This document shows positions 22,201 to 31,897 of a stretch of 64,000 nt of DNA, piece after piece (the first letter of the stretch is position 1; each line of letters opens with the position of its first letter). The notes below the pieces were generated by a model. The model was not told the DNA's origin and did not search any database. It saw nothing but the letters and a program-made list of their open reading frames with translations. The stretch comes from Anas platyrhynchos (taxonomy: Eukaryota > Chordata > Aves > Anseriformes > Anatidae): the NCBI RefSeq assembly GCF_047663525.1, contig NC_092591.1, forward strand, positions 53,917,501-53,981,500, given 5' to 3'. The translations under genes were made by a program, and so were the position numbers.

Positions 22201-23320
22201 TACCAACCGGTTTCAACCGGTTTAAACCGGTTCAAGCCGGCTCCAGCCGGTTCCAGCCGGATCCAACCGGTTCAAACCGGATCCAACCGGTTCCAACCGG
22301 TTTAAACCGGATCCAACCGGTTCCAACCAGTTCAAACCGGTTCCAACTGGTTTAAACCGGTTCAAACCGGATCCAACCGGTTCCAACCGGATCCAACCGG
22401 TTCCAACCGGTTCCAACCGGTTCCAAACGGTTCCAGCCGGTTCCAACTGGTTCAAACCGGATCCAACCGCTTCCAACTGGTTCAAACAGGCTCCAACCAG
22501 TTCCAGCCGCTTCCAACCGGTTCAAACCGTTTCCAACCGCTTCCAACCGGTTTAAACCGGTTCCAACCGGTTCAAGCCGGTTCCAACCGGATCCAACCGG
22601 TTCCAACCGGTTCCAGCCGGTTCCAACTGGTTCCAGCCGGATCCAACCGGATCCAACCGGTGCAAGCCGGTTCCAACCGGTTGCAGCCGGTTCCAACCGG
22701 TTCAAACCGGCTCCCACCAGTTCCAGCCGCTTCCAACCAGTTCAAACCAGTTCCAACCGGTTTAAACCGGATCCATCCGGTTCAAGCCGATTCCAACCAG
22801 ATCCAACCGGTTCCAACCGGTTCCAGCCGTTTTCAACCGGTTTAAACCGGTTCAAGCCGGCTCCAACCGGTTCCAGCCGATTCAAACCGGTTCAAACCGG
22901 TTCCAACCGGTTCCAGGCGGTTCAAACCGGTTCCCACCGGTTCCAGCCGGTATCAACCGGTTCCAACGGATTCAAACCAGTTCCAGCCGGTTCCAACCGG
23001 TTCAAACCGGATCCAGCTGGTTCCAACCGGTTCCAACTGGTTCCAGCCGGTTCCAGCCGGTTCCAGCCGGATCAAACCGGTTCAAACCGGTTGCAGCCTG
23101 TTCCGACCGGTTCCAGCCTGTTCCGACCGGATCCAACCGGTTCCAACCGGTTCTAACCGGTTCCAGCCGGTTCCAACCGGTTCAAACCGGTTCCAACCGG
23201 TTCAAACCTGTTCCAACTGGTTCAAACCGGATCCAACCGGTTCCAAACAGTTCAAACCCGTTCCAACCGGTTCCAACCGGTTTAAACCGGTTCAAACCAG
23301 ATCCAACCGGTGCAACCAGT
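13283..23320 (+). repeat. Giant 10-bp satellite array, forward arm (about 1,000 monomers)
   Basis: Uninterrupted monomers of consensus TTCCAACCGG, with frequent variants TTCAAACCGG, TTCCAGCCGG, ATCCAACCGG, TTTAAACCGG and TTCAAGCCGG. The CCGG core is the most constant part, and its commonest changes are CTGG and CCAG, the products of CpG deamination. After one 1-bp loss near 13859, the 10-bp register stays unbroken for over 9 kb despite hundreds of substitutions. The first few units resemble the AGCC type of the short array, then AACC predominates. Long open frames here arise because 10 bp is not a multiple of three and stop codons are rare in the monomer; they are not taken as genes. Confidence 0.97.
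16821..20100 (+). repeat. Higher-order repeat of 1,010 bp, three full and one partial copy
   Basis: The monomer variants recur in the same order every 1,010 bp (101 monomers). Copies are 16821-17830, 17831-18840, 18841-19850 and a partial copy from 19851 to about 20100. Landmarks such as ATCCATCCGGACCCAACCGG, TTCATACCGG and TTCAAACTGT occupy the same offset in each full copy. Copies 2 and 3 look essentially identical, and copy 1 differs at a few positions. This means very recent amplification or an assembly effect. Confidence 0.93.
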
Positions 23321-26300
23321 TTAAACCGGTTCGATCCGGTTGGAACCGGTTGGAACCGGCTGGAACAGGTTTGATCCGGTTTGAACCGGATTAAACCGGT
23401 TGGAACCGGTTGGATCCGGTTTGAACGGGTTGGAACCGGTTTGAACCGGTTTAAACCATTTAAAACCGGTTGGAACCGGTTGGAACTGTTTTGAACCAAT
23501 TGGATCCGGATGGATCTGGTTTGAACCGGTTGGAACTGGTTTGAACCGGTTGGAACCGGCTGTAACCGGTTTCAACAGGTTTAAACCGGTTTAAACCAGT
23601 TCAAACCACTTGGAACCGGTTGGATCCGGTTTGAACCGGTTGGAACCGGCTGGAACCGGTTAGAACCGGTTGGAACCGGTTGGATCCGGTTGGAACAGGC
23701 TGGAACCGGTTGGAACCGGTTGGAACCTGTTTGAACCGGTTTGAACCGGTTGGAACCGGTTCGATCCGGTTTGAACCAGCTGGAACCGGTTTGAATCGGT
23801 TGGAACCGGTAGGATCCGGTTGGAACCGGTTGGATCCGGTTGGAACCGTTTTAAACCGGTTGGAACCGGTTTGAACCGGTTGTAACCGGTTGGAACCGGC
23901 TGTAACCGGTTTGATCCGATTTCAACCGGTTAAAACCATTTGGAACCGGTTGGAACCGGTTGATACCGGCTGGAACCGGTTGGATCCGGTTTGAACCGGT
24001 TGGAACCGGTTGGAACTGTTTGGATCCGGTTTGAACCGGTTGGACCCAGTTTGAAGCCGTTTGAACCAGTTGGAACCGGCTGTAACCGGTTGGAACCGGT
24101 TTCAACCGTTTTAAACCGCTTTAAACCGGTTGAAAACGGTTGGAACCGGTTGGAACCGTTTGAAACCGGCTGGAACCGATTGGAACCGGTTTGAACCACT
24201 TTAAACCGGTTGAAAGCGGTTGGAACCGGTTTGAACCGGTTGGAAGTGGTTGGATCCGGTTGGAACCGGTTGGAACCGGCTGGATCCGGTTTGAACCGGT
24301 TGGAACAGGTTGGAACCAGCTGGAATCGGTTGGATCCGATTAGAACTGGTTTGAACCGCTTGGAAAAGGCTGTAACCAGTTTGAACCGGTATGAACCGGT
24401 TGGAACCGGTTGGAACCGATTGTAACCCGTTGGAACCGATTGAATCCGGTTGGATCTGGTTTGAACCGGTTGGAACTGGTTTGAACCGGTTGGAACCAGC
24501 TGTAACCGGTTTCAACCCGTTTAAACCGGTTTAAACCAGTTGAAACCGGTTGGAACCGGTTGGAACCGGTTTGTTCCGGTTGGAACCGGTTGGAGCAGTT
24601 TGGATCCGGTTGGAACCGGTTGGAAACGGTTGGATCTGTTTTGAACCGGTTGAAACCGGTTGGAACCATTTTGAACCGACTGGAACCGGCTGGAACCGGT
24701 TGGAACCGGTTTGAACCGGTTTAAAACGGTTTAAACTGGTTGAGACCGGTTGGAACCGGCTGGAAAAGGTTTGATCCGGTTTGAACCGGATTAAAACGGT
24801 TGGAACCGGTTGGAACCGGTTAGAATCGTTTGGAACCGGTTGGAACCAGCTGGAACCGGTTGGATCCGGTGTGAACCGGTAGGAAACGGTTGGAACCGGC
24901 TGGAACCGGCTGGAACCTGTTTGAACCGCTTGGAACCGGTTAGAACCAGCTGGAATCGGTTGGATCCGGTTTGATCTGGTTTGAACCGGTTGGAACCGCT
25001 TGGATCCGGTTTGAACCAGTTTGAACCGCTTGGAACAGGCTGTAACCGGTTTGAACCAGTTTAAACCGGTTGGATCCGGTTGGAACCGGTTGGAATCGGC
25101 TGGAACCGGCTGGAACAGGTTTGATCCGGTTTGAACCGGATTAAAACGGTTGGAACCGGTTGGATCCGGTTTGAACCGGTTGGAACCGGTTTGAACCGGT
25201 TAAAACCGGTTGGAACTGGTTTGAACCAATTGGATTTGGATGGATCTGGTTTGAACCGGTTGGAATTGGTTTGAACCGGTTGGAACCGGTTTGAACCGGT
25301 TGGAAACGGCTGGAACCGGTTAGAACCGGTTGGAACCGGTTGGATCCGGTCGGAACAGGTTGGAACCGGTCGGAACAGGCTGGAACCGGTTTGAACCGGT
25401 TGGATCTGGTTTGAACCGGTTGGAACCAGCTGGAACCGGTTGGATCTGGTTTGAACCGGTTGGAACCGGTTTAAACCGGCTGGAACCGGTTGGATCCGGT
25501 TTAAACCGGTTGGAACCGGTTTGAACCGGTTGGATCCGGTTTGAACCGGTTGGAAACAGCTGGAACCGGTTAGATCTGGTTTGAACCGGTTTAAACTGGT
25601 TGGAACCGGTTGGAACCGGATGGATCCGGTTTGAACCGGTTCGAACTGATTGGAACCGGTTGGAACCATTTTGAACCGGCTGGAACCGGCAGGAACCGGT
25701 TGAAACCGGTTGGAACCGGTTTGAATCGGTTGGAACCGGTAGGATCCGGTTGGAACCGGTAGGATCCGGTTGGAACCGGCTGTAACCAGTTTGATCCGAT
25801 TTCAACCGGTTAAAACCATTTGGAACCGGTTGGAACCGGTTGATACCAGCTGGAACCGGTTGGATCCGGTTTGAACCGGTTGGAACCGGTTGGAACTGGT
25901 TGGATCCGGTTTGAACCGGTTGGACCCAGTTTGAAGCGGTTTGAACCAGTTGGAACCGGCTGTAACCGGTTTGAACCGGTTTCAACCGTTTTAAACCGCT
26001 TTAAACCGGTTGAAAACGGTTGGAACCGGTTGGAACCGTTTGAAACCGGCTGGAACCGATTGGAACCGGTTTGAACCATTTTAAACCGGTTGAAAGCGGT
26101 TGGAACCGGTTTGAACCGGTTGGAAGTGGTTGGATCCGGTTGGAACCGGTTGGAACCGGCTGGATCCGGTTTGAACCGGTTGGAAACGGTTGGAACCGGT
26201 TGGAACCAGCTGGAATCGGTTGGATCCGGTTTGAACTGGTTTGAACCGCTTGGAAAAGGCTGTAACCAGTTTGAACCGGTATGAACCGGTTGGAACCGGT

Positions 26301-27224
26301 TGGAACCGATTGTAACCGGTTGGAACCGATTGGATCCGGTTTGAGCCGGTTGAAACCGGCTAGAACCTGTTGGAACCAGTTGGAACCGGTTTGAACCGAT
26401 TGGATCCGGTTGGATCTGGTTTGAACCGGTTGGAATTGGTTTGAACCGGTTGGAACCGGTTTGAACCGGTTGGAACCGGCTGGAACCGGTTGGATCCGGT
26501 CGGAACAGGCTGGAACCGGTCGGAACAGGCTGGAACCGGTTTGAACCGGTTGGATCTGGTTTGAACCGGTTGGAACCGGTTTAAACCGGCTGGAACCGGT
26601 TGGATCCGGTTTAAACCGGTTGGAACCGGTTGGAACCGGCTTGAACTGGTTTGATCCGGTTTGAACCGGTTGGAACCGGTTTGAACCGGTTGGAAACAGC
26701 TGGAACCGGTTGGATCTGGTTTGAACCGGTTGGAACCGGATGGATCCGGTTTGAACCGGTTCGAACTGATTGGAACCGGTTGGAACCATTTTGAACCGGC
26801 TGGAACCGGCAGGAACCGTTTGGAACTGTTTGGAACCGGTTTAAACCGGTTGAAACCGGTTTGAATCGTTTGGAACCGGTTGGATCCGGTTTGAACCGGT
26901 TGGAACCGGTTGGAACTGGTTTGAACCGGTTGGAACAGTCTGGAACCGGTTGGAACCGGTTGGAACCGATTGGATCCGGTTTGAGCAGGTTGGAACCGGT
27001 TGGAACTGGCTGGATCCAGTTTGAACCGGTTGGAACCGGTTTGAACAGGCTGTAACCGGTTTGAACCGGTTGGAACCAGTTGGAACTGGCTGGAACCGGC
27101 TGGATCCGGTTTGAACCGGTTGAAACCGGTTGGAACCGGTTTAAATCGGTTGAAACTGTTTGGAACCGGTTGGATCCGGTTTGAACCGGCTGGAACCAGT
27201 TTGAACCGTTTGGAACCGGTTGGA
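23321..27224 (-). repeat. Giant 10-bp satellite array, inverted arm (about 390 monomers)
   Basis: From about 23321-23335 the monomers appear as reverse complements (TTGGAACCGG-type units), up to the right flank at 27224. The switch occurs inside a run of palindromes (TTTAAACCGGTT). Blocks recur with offsets of about 1,880-1,890 bp (23911 onward versus 25791 onward) and about 1.1 kb (25.3 kb versus 26.45 kb). Where offsets change they change by a whole monomer. The same variant spectrum as the forward arm shows a common origin. Confidence 0.95.
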
Positions 27225-27800
27225 TCGTTCATGCTACAGGGGTAATTCACATTCGTAAGCACTGAATAAATTTCCAATAAATACAGTATTCATACTATTT
27301 CCTGACAATCAATAAAACCTTTCAAGTTTTCTGGCACCCTGCACGCTGCTTTTCCTTGTCCACAGGGGGAGATAGGAGCAGGCTTACCGCCACAGGGGTT
27401 GCAGCTCCTAAGGATGAAGGGCGCTAAATCCTTTCTCCTGCTCCAGAAAGTCCAAAAGGCCCCTTGGGCACCCAGAAACTAATCCTTGATCCTCAAATCT
27501 GGCCCTGCAGCTCTGAAAGCTGCCTCCCCCTGCGGGAGGAGCCCAACTTCACCTTTCTTAGCCTTGGAAGGCAAAGTCAATGAGGATGAGCTTGTCTGCC
27601 ACTGCTGTAGCTGCTCACAGTCACAGGGCACAGAGAAGAGGAGACGAGCTCTGTCATGAGCTCTGCTGCGGGCAGGCAGAGCTCGTGACAGACACTGACT
27701 CTGGAGGGGTCAGCTGCCAGCTTTTATAGGGGTCATGGCATCACCATGGAAATGCATTATGAGAGCATAGAGGCTTCGGGAGCCTCGGGGACGGCATCTG
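27224..27800 (+). repeat. Duplicated module, copy B, right flank
   Basis: Counterpart of 8812-9976 without the LTR. It joins the array at TTGGATCGTTCATGC. The intact sequence around 27597-27604 is the empty insertion site for the LTR in copy A. A short segment near 27637-27660 is absent from copy A. Confidence 0.9.
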
Positions 27801-28004
27801 GGCTGTTACCTCCTTGGCTTGGGCTGGAGCCGTGGTCTCTGAACTATTTGGATCATGCCCCCCAGAAAACCTGTAAAAAACTGTAGCACACTGTCATACT
27901 TTTGGCAGAGCTTGGGTTAATTGCCTTTGTAGAGCCTCATATGATGCTTTTTTTTTTTTTTTTCCACTTTTAATGAAAATAGTGATGAGACTACACGAGT
28001 GGTT
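27801..28004. other. Intergenic sequence with poly-T run
   Basis: Unannotated sequence containing a T-run at about 27950-27963, on the right border of the duplicated module. No gene is seen. Confidence 0.6.
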
Positions 28005-28500
28005 TTAGTTGTTTTCAGAGCGGTGCTTATCTCGAGCTAAGGACTTTTCTGCTTCTTATGCTGCCCTGACAATGAGGATGCGACTTGCCAAGGCGATCAG
28101 TGCCGGGGCAGATGTGTTCTGCAGTGGCAGAGAGACTGTGTGCGTGAGGTATGAGCGGGTGGACGACCTGGTCTGCCTCGTGGCAGAACTCACGGAGGAG
28201 GTTGAGGGATATCAGGGAGTGTGAGCAGGAGATAGACTTGTGGAGCAACTCCCTGTGTGGCCTGAAGCTGGCTGTTGGCTGTACTAGTGCCAGAGATCCC
28301 CGAGATCTGCAACCCAGCAGTGTGCTTTTTCAGCGATCCTGAAAAGCTGTTGAAAAGCCCTGGCAAGAAACAGCAGAGGTCCTCTCCTCTTCACCATCCC
28401 CCCGATTATTCTAAGCAAAGCTGAACCGCAACAGCTTATCTCAGAGGAGGTGGCTGCTTTTTCTCTGTACTTTAAACATGCAAGTAGTCCCACTCTGCCT
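28005..28500 (+). mobile_element. Degenerate retroelement remnant
   Basis: The first 60 bp (TTTTCAGAGCGGTGCTTATC and so on) resemble the middle of the ERVL-type LTR at 38.86-39.3 kb. The following stretch encodes, with at least one frameshift, VDDLVCLVAELTEEVE and then IRECEQEIDLWSNSL, of a kind repeatedly seen in avian retroelement coding remnants. The exact family is unresolved. Confidence 0.45.
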
Positions 28501-31244
28501 ACCTTAAAGGATGAGTCTTAAGCAAAAATCTCAGGCATTTTTGTTGAAATTGGTGGCATATGAATAAAAATGGATCAAGAATAATCCTAGGAGTGTTTGC
28601 ATTGGGGTCTTGTCAAGGTCAGAATCTGTCTCGTCATTGCAAAGATAATGATGGCAAAAGTCAGTTTTGGATTTTTACCCATTGTTCCTCAGCAACATAA
28701 TTGGAAATTACATTTTTCTTTGCCAAGAATGCACCTTCTCAACATCTTTTTTGGCTTTTTGAAGTGCCAGTATTCCTTGTTCACTAACCCCAATGAGCAT
28801 TAGATATGTTTAAGAGACCATTAACACCCACCCCACCCACCCCTTTGGGTCTTGTCAGTAACTATCAGCGAACTGGTTGGTACTGGGGAAGATTCCGGTA
28901 TCTCAAGAGTACTTACAGTGCTTAGGCCCTAGGAGCTTTAGGCTGTCATCGCCTGTCCCTCAGTTCTGTGGTGGAGAACACCACTTGCCCTTCCTGCATT
29001 ACACCCGTGCAAGCCTCTGATGAAGTTACCTACCTGCTTTTTGTCAGCAGCTGCTCAGAGAAGACTGTTCAATGTGGGCCATTGCTTCCCAAATATGTTA
29101 AGTGAGTATCCTGAAGCCAGAGGGACTGGCACACCAGCCTGGTTGTTAGAGCCAGAATAATTTCTTGGTACCCACTGGTAAGAGTTCTTGGAGGTCCTGG
29201 GTTTGTACAGACCTGCAGAGCTCTGCTGTCTTCCCAGTCCTGCTCTTCTCAAGTGCTCTGAGCCAGAGCAGTGTGCTGGAAAAGGCACCACCACTGGATT
29301 ACCGCTGGCTCCCAACCTACAGGTACCTGTGGCAACGCAGGCCTTCTGCACAGGTGGTGTCTGAAAAGCCTCAGGTGCAAAAGTTTTGCTCATTGAGCCA
29401 AAAGCAAGAACAACACACCCCTTAGCATTCTCATCAAGAAACACTTATTTACTGAAATTTAGACCACAAGCAGGACACTCACAAGGGAGGCCCAGCTCAG
29501 GGTCAGGTGTGAGCCTAGAGTCAGACTGTACCAGAAAACACAGGCGCTTAGAGCTCAGAGAAGGGTGCCTGGGTAATCAGGAGTTGTAACCAAGAAAAAT
29601 ACCTGAAAATCCAGAGCCAAAATAGCTTTCTTGAAATCTTGAGGTTGTTTCTCTTGAATTTCTGCTTGTGTTTTTTGTTTTTAGCACTCTGTATACTGTG
29701 GCTGAAGTTCCTGCTCCATCTGGTAGTAGCTATTGTGAATATTTTTAAGTTATACAGCAATATAAGTGAATTACGGGGATGTAGGTCAGTTCAAGATGCA
29801 CTCAAGTCAGGTATTCCTTAGGAAAGGTTTATGGGAACACATCATCATGCAAGATGTCTCTTTACCAGTTTCTGGGAACAAAAAAACAGCAAACTAGTTG
29901 GCAAGTTCTGCAGGCTTACCAAAGCATGAGTATTTTTTACATGAGGAATTTCTTCATAGACAAAACACTTCCGGCTTAAGAAAACAGTGTAAAATGTGAC
30001 CTGTGAGGGCAGGTTCCAAAATACCGTACTTCTTTATTTAATAAAAAGCTACGATGAGTCCAGAGGAAAATCCAGAGATGATTTAACTCACTTTTATCAA
30101 ATTGTCAAGCATTCAGATAGCATTCAACATCAGTGTTTTTGCCATTTCAGCGAGCCCTTTCATCTAAGATAATAGTACAAAACTACAGAGCATCTACCAA
30201 GTACAATCATCTCACAGACATAACACCGATCAATAGCAAACATCTGCAATTGATGTGTTTCAGTATAAAAACCCACATCATTTCAAAATACATTTGCTTG
30301 AAAAAAGTTAAGTACGTGCACGAGGAAAGGTGCAATTCTCCTTAGATGCTGTACAGTCGCCACACGGCTTTTTTAATTGCCAAGAAGTATGTACACTGTG
30401 TTCCTCAGTCTGCTGAGTGAAACTGCAGCCATGAACACTCACCTATGTTTAAAACACATCAAGCTCCAAGAAAAAGATGATTCTGAGGTAAGAACCATAT
30501 AGGTCACCTTCTTTACAGAAGACAGACTTTCACAGCTACCTGCAGAAACTAATGTAACTGTTGCCTTGAAGTTTTCCTTGAAGTTTTTTCTAACAAGTGC
30601 TGCTCTACTAAGACTTCTGTTCTCCCTGTAAGGGAGCTTGTTACAGAGAAAACACAAATGCCTGTGCCATTTGTGAATTAGGTGTAGAAAGCCTAAACCA
30701 GAAAGTGATCTTGGAGCTGAAGTTCTGAACTGATATTCTTTCTTGGGAGGAAATTTTTAATAAGTCCTGTTGAACCTGTTACTGAACACGAAGTGTAAAA
30801 CAATAGCCTAAAAATAAAACCAGCTTTAATGCTGAATAAATGAAATAACCAAAGGGAGAAAGGAGCAAGACAAGGATTAAAGAAAAAAACCATCCTTTCA
30901 ATCCAGTCTCTGCCAGAAACATGGTAATTAAATTAGACAAACAAAATTATATCAGAACCTTTGTATAATTTACCTGAAGGAAGCCTAGAACTATAAAGCC
31001 TGCTTATGCTACTCTGGGTATTCCTAGAGACGTGATTAACACTAGGGTCACATCTATGTCCAACAACTGAAAAAAGGTCGATCAAGTCCTCAGGATGTTT
31101 CCATCCCAGCTGCAGTAACATCACCATCAATATCGCTTATGCACATAAGTACATTTCGTGTTGGAATAAAGTGTGCTGCTGAGAACTGAAATACCCAAAT
31201 TATTTTGCAATTTGCAGGCAAGAAAGCCCACACCTGCTAATATC
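28501..31244. other. Intergenic or extended 3' region of INCENP; no gene seen
   Basis: About 2.7 kb of AT-richer sequence beyond the first polyadenylation signal of INCENP. Short open frames here have no family I recognise. A second minus-strand AATAAA-type signal is present near 30030, so part of this could be an extended 3' UTR. Confidence 0.5.
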
Positions 31245-31250
31245 TTTATT
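31245..31250 (-). terminator. Candidate INCENP polyadenylation signal (AATAAA)
   Basis: TTTATT on the plus strand reads AATAAA on the minus strand, about 435 nt past the INCENP stop codon (31683-31685). It is the first canonical hexamer found downstream of the stop. Use is inferred from position only. Confidence 0.5.
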
Positions 31251-31682
31251 CTTGAGAACATCAGTAGTGCGTATTTGGACTTTTCTCAAGATGCGTGCAG
31301 AGGTCATCCTGCCATACAACCTTTGTTCACTATATGAAGCAGAGGTTGCATGCTGTGGTGTGCTCGCCAGAAAAGAGGGGCCTCACGTTGCTTTAGATGA
31401 TGCATTCTTGTGACCTATAGGTCTAAATCTTTGCCAACTTAAAGCTAAGGGAAAAAAAAAAAAAAAAAAATATCTTTCAGAAGCAAGGTCTCCCAAAAGC
31501 CTGCAACTTTGCTCAACAGTGAGAAAATAAGCCCCAAAAATGGAAAATGCAAGAGACCCAGTAAAAGCTGACATTTAATCCAAAGATAATACCTAAAGAT
31601 TTCGGGATACTGAATACTACCTCTCACCTAGAGAGGCAGAAACGTGTGCCCATTGCTCCACAGGAGACAGCCACTGCTCACC

Positions 31683-31897
31683 TCAGTACTTTTTCAGGCT
31701 ATATGGCAGACCGAGAACCGATTTGGAACCTGTAAAGGGCGGGGAATTCCACACAGCCGAGCTCGTGCGCTTGAAGTAGCGTGGTTTGCTTTTGTAAAAG
31801 ATGTCCTCCAACTTGGGGCTTACGATTCTCCCGAAGAGCGCATCGATGTTGGGAGGGTTGTAGTACTGCCGGATTACTGCTTGGCTAAGCTGATTCC
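31683..31897 (-). CDS. INCENP: INCENP last exon: Aurora B-binding IN-box
   Basis: Encodes [20 protein letters not shown], then [20 protein letters not shown], and ends GLPYSLKKY. The IN-box core, the conserved Trp after the TSS motif (phosphorylated by Aurora B in known INCENPs) and the C-terminal SLKK are all present, so this copy should be able to activate Aurora B. Confidence 0.95.

Noticed and set aside
29055-29444. 129-codon minus-strand frame between the array and INCENP
   Set aside because: No recognisable domain, splice sites or conservation signal; kept as unexplained intergenic sequence.
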